Positions 1 to 11,258 are shown, counted from the first letter of the stretch. The stretch: 64,000 bases of DNA from Magnetospirillum gryphiswaldense MSR-1 v2 (GCF_000513295.1 NC_023065.1:1-64000), one strand, 5' to 3'. The notes: generated by a model not told the origin, from the letters alone. Numbers and translations are program-made.

Positions 1-29
1 GTCTTGAGTCCAATGTTCGGGGGCATACG

Positions 30-1412
30 ATGATCAACGCCGAATGGGATCGGATCAAAGTGCGCTTGCGCGATGAGGTGGGCGACGCCGCCTATCGGTC
101 GTGGCTGCGCCCGATCACCCTGCATCAAGCCGCCGACGGCATGGTCCGCCTGGGGTTGCCCACCCGTTTCATGCGTGATTGGGTCGCCACCCATTATGGC
201 GAGCGCATCCGGGCGCTGTGGGGGGCGGAGAATCCGGCCTTGCACGCCATCGAGATCGTCGTCGCCAACCGGACTGGGCTGGAACCGGCGCCGGCCGCCG
301 CCGCTGCCGCCGCCAAGGCGGTGGCCAGCAATGTGACGCCGTTGCGTCCGCGCCCGGCGGCGCCTTGCGCCCCGGCGGACGTGGATGAGCTGGGGGCGCA
401 GTTGGACCCCCGCTTCACCTTCAAGAATTTCGTCGTCGGCAAGCCCAACGAATTCGCCCATGCGGCGGCGATACGGGTGGCCGAGGCCAGCGCGGTGTCG
501 TTCAACCCGCTGTTTCTCTATGGCGGCGTCGGCCTGGGCAAGACCCACCTGATGCACGCCATCGCCCATCACATCCGCGAACACAATCCGGCGCGGCGGG
601 TGCTGTATCTATCGGCGGAAAAGTTCATGTACCGCTTCATCCGGGCGCTCAGGTCGCAAGACACCATGTCGTTCAAGGAGCAGTTCCGCTCGGTCGACGT
701 CCTCATGGTCGATGACGTGCAGTTCATCGCCGGCAAGGACGCCACCCAGGAAGAGTTCTTCCACACCTTCAACGCCCTGGTCGACCAGGGTCGCCAGATC
801 GTCATCTCCGCCGATAAAAGCCCGTCCGACCTGGAGGGCATGGAAGACCGGCTGCGCTCGCGCCTGAATTCCGGTCTGGTTGCCGATCTGCATGCCACCA
901 CCTACGAGCTGCGCCTGGGCATCTTGCAGTCCAAGGCCGAGCAGATGGGCGCGGTGGTGCCGCAGAAGGTGATGGAATTCCTCGCCCACAAGATCACCAG
1001 CAATGTGCGTGAGCTGGAAGGTGCGCTCAATCGCGTCATCGCCCATTCGCAGCTGGTGGGCCGTTCCATCACCCTGGAAAGCACCCAGGACGTGCTGCAC
1101 GACCTGTTGAAGGCGTCGGACCGCCGCATCACCATTGAAGAAATTCAGAAGCGGGTGGCCGAGCACTTCAACATCAAGCTGGCGGAAATGTCCTCGGCCC
1201 GGCGGTCGCGTCAGGTGGCCCGCCCGCGTCAGGTGGCCATGTATCTGGCCAAGCAACTGACCAGCCGGTCGTTGCCGGAAATCGGGCGCAAGTTCGGTGG
1301 CCGCGATCACACCACGGTCATGCACGCGGTCAAGAAGATCGAGGAACTGCGGTCTTCCGATCAGGGCTTTTCCGAGGATGTCGAGCTGTTGCGGCGCATG
1401 CTGCAAGGGTAA
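30..1412 (+). CDS. dnaA: Chromosomal replication initiator DnaA
   Basis: Binds DnaA boxes at oriC, oligomerises with ATP and melts the origin. The 460-residue protein shows the family layout: an N-terminal helicase/DiaA interaction domain (about 1-85), an Ala/Pro-rich linker (about 86-125), an AAA+ domain with Walker A GGVGLGKT at 165-172 and Walker B LMVDD at 225-229, and a C-terminal DnaA-box-binding domain with the signature RDHTTVMHAV at 425-434. The ATG at 30 gives the expected N-terminus. Only 29 bases lie upstream, so an origin or promoter 5' of the gene would be outside the window. It is followed by dnaN, recF and gyrB on the same strand, the classic initiator neighbourhood. Confidence 0.98.
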   Translation: MINAEWDRIKVRLRDEVGDAAYRSWLRPITLHQAADGMVRLGLPTRFMRDWVATHYGERIRALWGAENPALHAIEIVVANRTGLEPAPAAAAAAAKAVASNVTPLRPRPAAPCAPADVDELGAQLDPRFTFKNFVVGKPNEFAHAAAIRVAEASAVSFNPLFLYGGVGLGKTHLMHAIAHHIREHNPARRVLYLSAEKFMYRFIRALRSQDTMSFKEQFRSVDVLMVDDVQFIAGKDATQEEFFHTFNALVDQGRQIVISADKSPSDLEGMEDRLRSRLNSGLVADLHATTYELRLGILQSKAEQMGAVVPQKVMEFLAHKITSNVRELEGALNRVIAHSQLVGRSITLESTQDVLHDLLKASDRRITIEEIQKRVAEHFNIKLAEMSSARRSRQVARPRQVAMYLAKQLTSRSLPEIGRKFGGRDHTTVMHAVKKIEELRSSDQGFSEDVELLRRMLQG

Positions 1413-1418
1413 AAGGGC

Positions 1419-1446
1419 TTTGCCGCCACATTCCCTGTGATATACT
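1419..1446 (+). promoter_or_regulatory. Possible dnaN promoter
   Basis: In the 67-base gap between dnaA and dnaN a TATACT at 1441-1446 is preceded, 16 bases upstream, by TTTGCC (1419-1424). This is a fair -10 with a weak -35, so an internal promoter allowing dnaN to be expressed apart from dnaA is possible but not certain. Confidence 0.3.
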
Positions 1447-1479
1447 GCCGGGCCATTTACGAGGGGTCCGTCCGTCGCC

Positions 1480-2598
1480 ATGAAACTGACCATTGAGCGC
1501 GCCCAGCTGCTGAAGTCTCTGGCCCATGTGCAAAGCGTCGTCGAGCGTCGCAACACCATTCCGATCCTGTCCAACGTCAAGCTGGAAGGCCGCCCCGGCA
1601 GCCTGAGCCTGAACGCCACCGACATGGACCTGGACATCATCGAGACGGCGCCCGCCGACGTGTCGCGTCCGGGGGCGACCACCGCGCCTGCCCACACCTT
1701 CTATGAGATCGTCCGCAAGCTGCCCGACGGATCCCAGGTGGAAATCGAGCACGATGCCGATACCGGCCTGATGACCCTGCGGTCCGGGCGGTCGAAGTTC
1801 ACGCTGTCGTGCCTGCCGGTCGAGGATTTCCCGGTGCTGTCGGGCGGCGAACTGCCGTTCACCTTCTGCCTGACCGCCGCCGAGTTGAAGGCGCTGGTGG
1901 ACCGCACCCGCTTCGCTATTTCCACCGAGGAAACCCGCTATTATCTGAACGGCATCTATCTGCACGCGGCGACCACGCCCGGCGGCGAGGTGCTGCGCGC
2001 GGTGGCCACCGACGGCCATCGTCTGGCCCGAGTGGAAGTGACCCTGCCGGAAGGCGCCGCCGGCATGCCCGGTGTCATCATTCCGCGCAAGACCGTGCAG
2101 GAAATGCGCAAGCTGATCGACGAGACCGAGGGCGAAGTCACCGTGTCGCTGTCGGAAACCAAGCTGCGTTTCGCCTTCGCCGACGCGGTGCTGACCAGCA
2201 AGCTGATCGACGGCACCTTCCCCGATTACGAACGGGTCATCCCCGCCGACAACGACAAGCAACTGGACGTGGACGTCAAGTCCTTCGCCCAGGCGGTGGA
2301 CCGCGTTTCCGCCATTTCCACCGAGAAAAGCCGGGCCATCAAGCTGTCCTTGGAAAAGGGCACGGTGACGCTGTCGGCCTCGAGCCCGGAAAACGGCAGC
2401 GCCACCGAGGAAATCGAGGCGCAGTACGAGTCGACGCCGTTGGAAATCGGCTTCAACTCGCGCTACCTGCTCGACATCCTGGGGCAGGTCGAGGGCGACA
2501 AGGCCTGCTTCTCCATGGCCGACGCAGCCAGCCCGACCGTGGTGCGCGATGGCGTCAACGCCGGAGCCATCTATGTCCTGATGCCCATGCGGGTGTGA
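1480..2598 (+). CDS. dnaN: DNA polymerase III beta sliding clamp
   Basis: Ring-shaped processivity clamp that tethers DNA polymerase III and other clamp-binding proteins to DNA. The 372-residue length is typical for three tandem clamp folds. The N-terminus resembles the family start and the C-terminus ends in the conserved MPMRV, where family members end in a similar MPMR-type tail near the peptide-binding pocket. Its stop overlaps the putative GTG start of recF (GTGA), which suggests translational coupling. It sits between dnaA and recF as in most proteobacteria. Confidence 0.98.
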   Translation: MKLTIERAQLLKSLAHVQSVVERRNTIPILSNVKLEGRPGSLSLNATDMDLDIIETAPADVSRPGATTAPAHTFYEIVRKLPDGSQVEIEHDADTGLMTLRSGRSKFTLSCLPVEDFPVLSGGELPFTFCLTAAELKALVDRTRFAISTEETRYYLNGIYLHAATTPGGEVLRAVATDGHRLARVEVTLPEGAAGMPGVIIPRKTVQEMRKLIDETEGEVTVSLSETKLRFAFADAVLTSKLIDGTFPDYERVIPADNDKQLDVDVKSFAQAVDRVSAISTEKSRAIKLSLEKGTVTLSASSPENGSATEEIEAQYESTPLEIGFNSRYLLDILGQVEGDKACFSMADAASPTVVRDGVNAGAIYVLMPMRV

Positions 2599-3746
2599 CC
2601 GGCGACAGCGTGGACCAACCTGAACTGTCGTCGCGTCTGGCGGTGCGCCGCCTGACCTTGACCGACTTTCGCTGTTACGTCCGCATGCGCACGGAAACCG
2701 ACAGCCGCCCGGTGGTGCTGACCGGCGCCAACGGGGCGGGCAAGACCAATGTGTTGGAGGCTTTGTCTTTCCTGGCCCCGGGTCGGGGCATGCGTCGGGC
2801 CGCCTTGGCCGAGGTCGGACGACACGGCAGCCTGTCGCCGGCCTGGGCGGTGGCGGCGGTTCTCGACGGTCCGGCCGGGCAGGTGGAAATCGGTACCGGG
2901 CGCGAAGGCGCTTCCGAGCGCCGGACCATCCGCATCGACGGCCAGCCGGCCAAGGCGCGTAATCTGGCCGGTCTGGTTTCAGCCCTGTGGCTGACCCCGG
3001 CGATGGATCGGCTGTTCATCGAAGGTGCCGGCGGTCGCAGGCGTTTTCTCGACCGGCTGGTGTTGGGGCAGGATGAAGGTCACGCGGCGCGGTCAGGCGC
3101 TTACGAACATGCCATGCGCGAACGCTCGCGGCTGTTGCGGGCCGGCGGTGCCGATGGCAAATGGTTGACGGTGCTGGAAGAGGGCATGGCGCGCCACGGT
3201 GTGGCGGTGGCCAAGGCCCGGGTGGCGGCGGTGACGCGTCTGGATGCGGCTTGCCGGTTGGGCATCGGCGCTTTTCCCGCTGCCCATCTCAGCCTGGGCG
3301 GCGAGATCGAGGATTGGGCGGCGACCCTGCCCGAGGCCGAGGCCGAGGAGCGTTTCCGCCAAGCTCTGGCGCGGCTGCGTGGGCGTGATACCGCCGCCGG
3401 CGGCGCCACCTTGGGGCCGCACCGTTCCGATCTGGCGGTGCGCCATGGCGGCAAGGATATGCCGGCGGGGCAATGCTCGACCGGGGAACAAAAGGCGGTT
3501 CTGGTGTCCATCGTCCTGGCCCAGGCCCGTGTGAGGACCGAATTAAGCGGCCTGGCGCCGCTTCTGCTGTTGGACGAGGTGGTGGCGCATCTGGACGAGA
3601 CGCGCCGTCTCGCCTTGTTCGACGAACTGGCCGGGCTCAATGCCCAAAGCTGGATGACCGGCACCGACGAATCCATGTTCGCCGGTCTGGGTGACAGAGC
3701 ACAGTTTTTCCGGGTGGCCGATGCCTCGGTCCAACCCGCAACCTAA
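2595..3746 (+). CDS. recF: DNA replication and repair protein RecF
   Basis: SMC/ABC-type ATPase that loads RecA at single-strand gaps with RecO and RecR. The protein has Walker A GANGAGKT (44-51), an ABC-like signature around CSTGEQKA, and Walker B LLLLDEVVAHLD near the C-terminus. The reading frame stays open far upstream inside dnaN, so the true start must be chosen. GTG 2595 overlaps the dnaN stop and gives 383 residues, close to the family length; GTG at 2610 and GTG at 2643 are alternatives. Position between dnaN and gyrB is conserved. Confidence 0.93.
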   Translation: MTGDSVDQPELSSRLAVRRLTLTDFRCYVRMRTETDSRPVVLTGANGAGKTNVLEALSFLAPGRGMRRAALAEVGRHGSLSPAWAVAAVLDGPAGQVEIGTGREGASERRTIRIDGQPAKARNLAGLVSALWLTPAMDRLFIEGAGGRRRFLDRLVLGQDEGHAARSGAYEHAMRERSRLLRAGGADGKWLTVLEEGMARHGVAVAKARVAAVTRLDAACRLGIGAFPAAHLSLGGEIEDWAATLPEAEAEERFRQALARLRGRDTAAGGATLGPHRSDLAVRHGGKDMPAGQCSTGEQKAVLVSIVLAQARVRTELSGLAPLLLLDEVVAHLDETRRLALFDELAGLNAQSWMTGTDESMFAGLGDRAQFFRVADASVQPAT

Positions 3747-6185
<2,439 letters not shown>

Positions 6186-6206
6186 TATCGGCATAATCGC
6201 CGCATG

Positions 6207-6240
6207 AAAAAGGAGGGTGGCGACACCCTCCTTTTTCTTT
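6207..6240. terminator. Bidirectional terminator between gyrB and the convergent reductase gene
   Basis: A perfect 13-bp stem (6207-6219 with 6224-6236) and 4-base loop GCGA. The arms begin with A5 and end with T5, so it works as a rho-independent terminator on both strands. It lies between the convergent gyrB and the minus-strand gene ending at 6239. Confidence 0.9.
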
Positions 6241-7579
6241 ACCGCATGGCAAACAATTCCTGATGGAAGCGCCGTTTCACCGCCAAGCCGTGATCCGCGA
6301 AATCCTGGCGCAGGGCTTGTCCGAACCCCGCCGGACCGCAAAACCAGATGCTGGCCTCGCGCCAGCCGGGCACCAACTGGCGGATGCGGTCACCGTTCAG
6401 GCGGCCATCACGGCCATCGACCAGCACATGCAGGCGGATGCCGGCGGCCTCGGCATCTTGGCTTAGCCGGGCAATGGCCTCGGCATCGTAATCGGCGGTG
6501 GTGTGGAACAGGTCGATTTCCTGGCGCTGGTCCGGGCGGCTGGCCGCCAGATGCTGCATGCGGGCGATGAACGGGGTGATGCCGATGCCGCCGCCCACCC
6601 AGATTTGCCGCGGGCAAGAATCGTCGAAGGTGAAGCAGCCATAGGGGCCCTCGATCTTGACCTCTTGCCCCACCTTTAGTGTCTGGCGCAGACGTTGGGT
6701 GTGGTCGCCCAACTCCTTGACGACGAAGCGGATGCGCGGCGCGGCGGGGTTCCAGGCAGAGGCGATGGTATAGGGATGGGCGCCTTCCGCTGTGTCGGAG
6801 GTGGCGAAGGCGAATTGCCCGGCCTTGTGCCCAGGCCAGCCCTGGGGGATGGCGATTTCGGCTTCCAGCACGCGGATGTCGGGGAAGTAATGCAAGGCGG
6901 CGATGCTACCCTTGACCTGCCGGTCCACCGCCACCCGGCGCAGCAAGACGATGACGGCCGCCCAACTGCCATAAGCGATCAGGGCCGCCATGATCAGGCC
7001 CAGGGGGGTGGTCCAATAGCTGAATTTGGTCAGCACCACCGCATGGAAGGCCAGGGCCAGATAGGCGACGGCCAGCAGGCGATGGGTCTTGAAGAACAGG
7101 CGATAGGGGAAGCGCTTGAGCAAGGCCAGCACGATCAGCAAGGCGGCGGCATAAAACACCCATTCGCCGACGCCTTCGGCGAAACCGCGCCAGGCGTTAA
7201 AGGTCTGCTCGATGAGCGTGTCGGGGATGGGGCGCGGGCCGCGCTGCGGACGCTCCAGCCAGCCCCAGCCCACCGCCCATTTGGTTCCCTGCGCCCACAG
7301 CCAGTGGATGATGGCGGCGACCAGACCGGTGATCCCCAGCCATTTGTGCAGGCGGTACATCTTGTCGAGGCCGCCCAGCCACTTTTCCGGCCAGCGTGGG
7401 CGCAGGGCCAGGATCATGGCCACGCTCATGGCCGCCATGGCGATGATACCGCTGTACTGCACCAGAAAGCCGCGCAGGGCGAAATAGCTGTCGGCGCTGA
7501 AGATTTGCGGCTCGATGGCCAGCCAGAGGGTGCTGGGCAGCAGCAGCAGGCCCCACAGCGCTAACCGAATGTTCTGCAC
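6239..7579 (-). CDS. Ferric-reductase-like transmembrane flavocytochrome
   Basis: A 446-residue protein with several hydrophobic segments in the first ~230 residues followed by a soluble ferredoxin-NADP-reductase-type module. The membrane part has paired histidines in helices (LHKWLG...IIHWLW and THRLLAV...FHAVVL), which in ferric reductase/NADPH oxidase families ligate two b hemes. The soluble part shows an FAD-binding HPYTIAS and a nucleotide-binding GGGIGITPF, and ends in a CGPAGFG-like motif. It likely moves electrons from NAD(P)H through FAD and heme across the inner membrane, but the acceptor (ferric iron, oxygen or a partner) cannot be told from sequence. The start is GTG at 7579 with a GAGAGG ribosome-binding site just upstream. 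An imperfect palindrome (7678-7696) about 100 bases upstream could be an operator. Confidence 0.82.
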   Translation of the reverse strand: MQNIRLALWGLLLLPSTLWLAIEPQIFSADSYFALRGFLVQYSGIIAMAAMSVAMILALRPRWPEKWLGGLDKMYRLHKWLGITGLVAAIIHWLWAQGTKWAVGWGWLERPQRGPRPIPDTLIEQTFNAWRGFAEGVGEWVFYAAALLIVLALLKRFPYRLFFKTHRLLAVAYLALAFHAVVLTKFSYWTTPLGLIMAALIAYGSWAAVIVLLRRVAVDRQVKGSIAALHYFPDIRVLEAEIAIPQGWPGHKAGQFAFATSDTAEGAHPYTIASAWNPAAPRIRFVVKELGDHTQRLRQTLKVGQEVKIEGPYGCFTFDDSCPRQIWVGGGIGITPFIARMQHLAASRPDQRQEIDLFHTTADYDAEAIARLSQDAEAAGIRLHVLVDGRDGRLNGDRIRQLVPGWREASIWFCGPAGFGQALRQDFADHGLAVKRRFHQELFAMR

Positions 7580-7740
7580 GTTCCCTCTCCCCGGATTGAT
7601 GACGTCGAATATTCCGGCGCTGCCGGATATCGGTCACCTTAGGCGACGATTGTAACGCGCCGATGTCGGTGGTCGCTACCTTCGGTAACGGAAGGTTTCA
7701 GCGTCAGCATAGAGGGGGGAGGCTGAACCGGGGCTGAACC

Positions 7741-7770
7741 AAAAAGGCCGCCCGGTGTCAGGCGGCCTTT
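7741..7770 (-). terminator. Terminator of the 93-residue gene
   Basis: A 10-bp stem (7743-7752 with 7761-7770) with an 8-base loop. Read on the minus strand it is followed by a run of T, and it starts about 20 bases after the stop of the gene at 7792-8073. Confidence 0.85.
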
Positions 7771-7791
7771 CATCGCCGTGTCCTGAAAGAT

Positions 7792-8073
7792 TCAGGCGGC
7801 CTTGCTGGCGATCACCGTGGTGAAAACCGTGAGGGCGGCATCGTAGACCTCGATCAGGGGGGCGTTACCATCCTGGCTGGCGGCGGCGCGCAATCCCTGG
7901 ATTTCCGCCTCGGCTTCCTTGGCAGCGGCAAAGGCTCCCTCACCCTTCAGTTCCTTGCTGCCCAGATTGAAAAAATCGTTGGTTCTGACCCGGGCTTCGG
8001 CCTGACGCTCGGCGCTGCTGACGCCCTGGCTGGCAACGATAAGGCGGTCGAAAAAGGCTTGGGATTTGCTCAT
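7792..8073 (-). CDS. Small protein of unknown function (93 residues)
   Basis: I do not recognise a family. The product is small, soluble, without a signal peptide or membrane segment, rich in Ala and Glu, and probably mostly helical (for instance the central FAAAKEAEAEIQGLRAAA). The start at 8073 is chosen because GGAGA lies 7-8 bases upstream; an in-frame ATG four codons earlier sits inside that site. A good terminator follows. Upstream is an AT-rich patch unlike the rest of the window. The clear ribosome-binding site, terminator and high-GC codon use argue that it is a real monocistronic gene. Confidence 0.6.
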   Translation of the reverse strand: MSKSQAFFDRLIVASQGVSSAERQAEARVRTNDFFNLGSKELKGEGAFAAAKEAEAEIQGLRAAASQDGNAPLIEVYDAALTVFTTVIASKAA

Positions 8074-8099
8074 GTCATTCTCCATGGCGCGTCATGTCG

Positions 8100-8335
8100 T
8101 TTATTGCGACAGACACACCGATCAGGCACAACATCATTGTATGCCGTCAATGACAGAGTATACGGTAAATATGCTTAGTACTATTAAATATAATAGTGCC
8201 AATTATTTGTATGCTTTGCCACAATTGTCGGAAACTGGACAATTGTTGTGTGGGTTATTTTTTTGGAAATGTGTGTTTTTGATATGTTGATTTTGGTGAT
8301 TTATTTTTCAGTGATGATCGGCGGATATTTGTGAT
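8100..8335. other. AT-rich, palindrome-bearing intergenic patch
   Basis: The 375 bases between the 93-residue gene and fusA2 contain about 230 bases of strikingly AT-rich DNA inside a GC-rich chromosome. It holds a 7-bp inverted repeat with 4-base loop (8180-8197) and a 9-bp perfect inverted repeat ACAATTGTC/GACAATTGT with 8-base spacer (8221-8246), whose arms each contain the self-palindromic ACAATTGT. Downstream is T-rich. I see no convincing gene. It could be a regulatory region for the divergent-looking small gene, a short insertion of foreign DNA, or a DNA-melting site; no consensus DnaA boxes were found. Confidence 0.6.
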
Positions 8336-8396
8336 TTCCCAATTTCCGCAACAGAGCTGAGCCGGGCTTCCGCTCTCCGGTGCTTCCCCAATGAAT

Positions 8397-8424
8397 TGGG
8401 CCCCGTTCTCGCGAACGGGGCCCA
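8397..8424 (-). terminator. Hairpin downstream of fusA2
   Basis: GC-rich stem of 11 bp (8398-8408 with 8413-8423, extended by one A-T pair) with loop TCGC, located 25 bases after the EF-G paralog stop. The minus-strand trailer is only moderately T-rich, so it may be a weak terminator or an mRNA-stabilising end. Confidence 0.6.
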
Positions 8425-8448
8425 TCCTCAGCTTTTCAGATCTCGAGA

Positions 8449-10596
8449 TTAGGAGGCGGTCGCCCCCGTATTCTTGGCGATGATCTCGTCGGCTACCTGC
8501 CTCGGCACCGGTTCATAGCGCGCGAACTCCATGGTGTAGGAGGCGCGGCCCGAGGTCATGCCACGGAGATGGCCGATATAGCCGAACATCTCGGACAGCG
8601 GCACGATCGCTTCGACGGCGATGTTGTGGCCGCGCTCCGACTGGCCCTGCACCATGCCGCGACGGCGGTTGATGTCGCCGATGATATCGCCCAGATAATC
8701 TTCGGACGAAACCACTTCGACCTTCATCATCGGTTCGAGCAGCACCGGCGCACAACGCTTGATGCCTTCACGGAAGCAGGCCTTGGCGGCGATTTCGAAG
8801 GTCAGCGCGTTGGAATCGACGTCGTGATACTTTCCGTCGACCAGGGTCGCGCTGAAATCGATGGTCGGATAACCGGCCAGCACGCCGTCTTCCTTCTGGA
8901 GCTCCAGGCCCTTACCCACCGACGGCACGTATTCCTTGGGGACCGAACCGCCAACCGTTTCGTCGATGAACTTGAAGCCCTCACCGCGTTCTTGCGGCGC
9001 GAAGGTGATCTTCACTTCGGCGAACTGGCCGGAACCGCCCGTCTGCTTCTTGTGGGTGTAGGTGTGGGTGAAGCTCTGGGTGATGGTTTCGCGATAGGCG
9101 ACCTGCGGCTTGCCCATGTTGCCTTCGACGCCGAACTCGGTCCGCATGCGGTCGAGGGTGACTTCGAGATGCAATTCGCCCATGCCGCGCAGGATGGTCT
9201 GACCGGTTTCACGGTCGGTTTCCAGGCGCAGCGAGGGATCGGCGCGGACCATCTTGCCGAGCGCCATGCCGAACTTCTCTTGGTCGTTCTTGGTCTTCGC
9301 CTCGACCGAGACGCTGATCACCGGCTCGGGGAAACGCATGCGTTCCAGGATGACCTGGTTCGAGGTATCGCACAGCGTGTCGCCGGTTTCGGTTTCCGAC
9401 AACGACACCAGCGCGACGATGTCACCGGCCCGGGCCTCTTCGATCGGATGGGGTTCCTTGGCGAACATTTCGACCATGCGGCCGATCTTCTCGCGCTTGC
9501 CGCGGGTCGAGTTCATGACCGAGGCGCCTTTGGTCAGCACGCCGGAATAGACGCGGATGAAGGTCAGCGCGCCATAGGCGTCGTTGATGACCTTGAAGGC
9601 CAGGGCGGAGAAGGGCTCGTCGTCCGAGCAGGTGCGTTCGCCATTGGGTTCACCGTCGACATCGACGGTCTTGATCGATTCGACGTCGGTCGGGGCCGGC
9701 AGCAGATCGACGACGGCGTCGAGAACCTGCTGAACGCCCTTGTTCTTGTAGGAGGAACCGCAGAGGACGGGGGTGAAGGCGCTGCTGAGGGTGCCCTTGC
9801 GGATGCAGGCACGCAGTTGATCCGGGGTCGGGTCTTCGCCGGTCTCCAGATAGGCCTCCATCAAGGCTTCGTCCTGCTCCAGCGCGGTGTCGACCAGTTC
9901 CTGGCGGAGCGCCGGAATGGCGGCCAGGCTGTCGAGGTCTTCCTTCACCGTGATGTTGAGTTTCTGGGCGAGGTCGTCGGTGACCGGCCAGACTTCCCAC
10001 TGGGCGTCCTTGTCGTCGGTGAACCAAACCAGGGCCTTCATCTCGACCAGGTCGACCATGCCGCGGAAATTGTCTTCCGACCCCAGCGGCACTTGGTAAA
10101 CCAGCGGGCGGGCGCCCAGGCGGTTACGAATCATATCGACGCAACGACGGAAATTGGCGCCGGAGCGGTCCATCTTGTTGACGTAGCAAAGGCGCGGCAC
10201 GTTGTAATTGTCGGCCAGCCGCCAATTGGTTTCGGATTGCGGCTCGACGCCGGCGACGCCGTCGAACACGACCACCGCACCGTCGAGGACGCGAAGCGAA
10301 CGGTTCACTTCGATGGTGAAGTCGACGTGGCCGGGGGTGTCGATGACGTTGATCTTCTTGTCACGCCAAAATGCAGAGACGGCGGCGCTCTGGATGGTGA
10401 TGCCGCGCTTTTGTTCCTGCTCCAGATAGTCGGTCGTGGTCGACGACTTCAGGTCCTTGGTGTCGTGAATGTCGACGATCGTGTGCTTGCGACCGGTGTA
10501 ATAGAGAATGCGCTCGGTCGTCGTGGTCTTGCCCGCGTCGACGTGAGCGATGATCCCGATGTTGCGGATGTCTTCAAGTGGGGTGGAACGGGCCAT
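8449..10596 (-). CDS. Elongation factor G paralog (divergent EF-G)
   Basis: GTPase of the EF-G family, 715 residues, with all five G-domain motifs ([32 protein letters not shown]) and the five-domain layout including [14 protein letters not shown] of domain IV and the C-terminal [11 protein letters not shown]. It is clearly different from the str-operon EF-G in this window (694 residues at 40515): for example [20 protein letters not shown]-type switch I instead of [20 protein letters not shown]-type. From memory these features recall EF-Gs of the spirochete/planctomycete/delta-proteobacterial (spdEFG) group; that assignment is inference. It is monocistronic, has high-GC codon use, and lies just outside the tRNA-Thr island. 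It may be a translocation-specialised or stress-specific factor. Confidence 0.93.
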   Translation of the reverse strand: MARSTPLEDIRNIGIIAHVDAGKTTTTERILYYTGRKHTIVDIHDTKDLKSSTTTDYLEQEQKRGITIQSAAVSAFWRDKKINVIDTPGHVDFTIEVNRSLRVLDGAVVVFDGVAGVEPQSETNWRLADNYNVPRLCYVNKMDRSGANFRRCVDMIRNRLGARPLVYQVPLGSEDNFRGMVDLVEMKALVWFTDDKDAQWEVWPVTDDLAQKLNITVKEDLDSLAAIPALRQELVDTALEQDEALMEAYLETGEDPTPDQLRACIRKGTLSSAFTPVLCGSSYKNKGVQQVLDAVVDLLPAPTDVESIKTVDVDGEPNGERTCSDDEPFSALAFKVINDAYGALTFIRVYSGVLTKGASVMNSTRGKREKIGRMVEMFAKEPHPIEEARAGDIVALVSLSETETGDTLCDTSNQVILERMRFPEPVISVSVEAKTKNDQEKFGMALGKMVRADPSLRLETDRETGQTILRGMGELHLEVTLDRMRTEFGVEGNMGKPQVAYRETITQSFTHTYTHKKQTGGSGQFAEVKITFAPQERGEGFKFIDETVGGSVPKEYVPSVGKGLELQKEDGVLAGYPTIDFSATLVDGKYHDVDSNALTFEIAAKACFREGIKRCAPVLLEPMMKVEVVSSEDYLGDIIGDINRRRGMVQGQSERGHNIAVEAIVPLSEMFGYIGHLRGMTSGRASYTMEFARYEPVPRQVADEIIAKNTGATAS

Positions 10597-10823
10597 AATT
10601 ATTCCAATGCGTTAAGGTCGAACACGACTCGGTTGGTGCGAAACTTACGGAAATATCTTCCGTTCCACAACCCAGCCGAGGTGGCTAATGCGGATTTAAA
10701 GATGGTGCAAGTGGTATTTTGGCGACATGGGGGTGGTGCGCGCTCCGAAATCGTCGCGGATCGAGCCATCTCTTCCGCCAAAGTTACCTAAGTTTTGTTA
10801 CCCTATATTGACCTCTGAAATGC
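10597..10823. other. Upstream region of fusA2, no gene seen
   Basis: This stretch carries the presumed promoter of the minus-strand EF-G paralog. Short reading frames here lack coding character. I could not settle on one promoter; a TTGCAC on the minus strand with 17-base spacing to a poor -10 is the best candidate. Confidence 0.4.
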
Positions 10824-10857
10824 TCAAGGACCTAGCGAATGAACGCTAAGCCCTTGA
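10824..10857 (-). terminator. Displaced terminator-like hairpin of tRNA-Thr
   Basis: Two 14-base arms (10824-10837 and 10844-10857) pair at 12 or more positions, including a G-U, around a 6-base loop. It lies 6 bases beyond the left copy of the tRNA-Thr 3' end and on the correct side to have terminated that tRNA before the island inserted. Confidence 0.5.
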
Positions 10858-10863
10858 AAAGCT

Positions 10864-10908
10864 TGGTGCCGGTTGCAGGGTTCGAACCCGCGACCCCCTG
10901 ATTACAAA
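10864..10908. repeat. Left attachment repeat (45-bp direct repeat of tRNA-Thr 3' end)
   Basis: The 45 bases are identical to 21508-21552, the 3' part of the intact tRNA-Thr gene from the anticodon loop through CCA. Immediately to the right the match ends, so this is a tRNA fragment, not a gene. Such repeats are the usual scar of site-specific integration into a tRNA 3' end. Confidence 0.9.
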
Positions 10909-11258
10909 ATCGAGGAACCGAACGATCACCTCATGCCCAAAGGGCATGACCACGAGCTGTGTTCTGCCGCGATCCTATGTATGCATCGGTCGGCTTGCCC
11001 CCCATTACCACACTGACCCTATTACCGTCCACCACCATCCCCCGGGGACTAGCCGGGGACCACACTCGGTTAGGGACTGAAAGACCCGCCATGACGAAAG
11101 CCGACATGGCGACCATGGCCATGGTCGAGAACGGCCTGAAAGGTCAGGGTTTGCTGCGCACCGGGCTGGTCCACAGCGAAAAATCGCCGTCACACTGCCC
11201 GGACCATGGGACGGTGCGTTTCTAGCTGTGGACCGCTTTCGGGGGAGGAAGGGGATGA
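10909..11258. other. Left arm of the island, no recognisable gene
   Basis: About 350 bases next to the left repeat. It contains an 8-bp inverted repeat with AAA loop (10931-10949). Small reading frames on both strands show no recognisable product; one on the minus strand (10931-11122, 63 codons) is possible but unsupported. No integrase fragment could be found. Confidence 0.4.

Noticed and set aside
2595-3746. Extending recF upstream to 1809
   Set aside because: The upstream 262 codons are an out-of-frame shadow of dnaN with no RecF similarity.
8066-8290. 74-codon plus-strand frame in the AT-rich patch
   Set aside because: No ribosome-binding site or family similarity, and it spans both inverted repeats.
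8100-8335. AT-rich patch as oriC
   Set aside because: I could find only 7-of-9 matches to the DnaA box TTATNCACA and no cluster; proximity to dnaA alone is not enough.
8569-10791. Long plus-strand open frame (740 codons) opposite the EF-G paralog
   Set aside because: It is a shadow of the high-GC EF-G gene on the other strand, with no recognisable domain.
10864-10908. A second tRNA-Thr gene
   Set aside because: Only the 3' 45 bases are present; the 5' acceptor and D-arm are missing, so it is an attachment repeat.
11005-11225. Short frames on both strands as integrase remnants
   Set aside because: No tyrosine-recombinase R-H-R-Y or serine-recombinase motifs could be seen in any frame.
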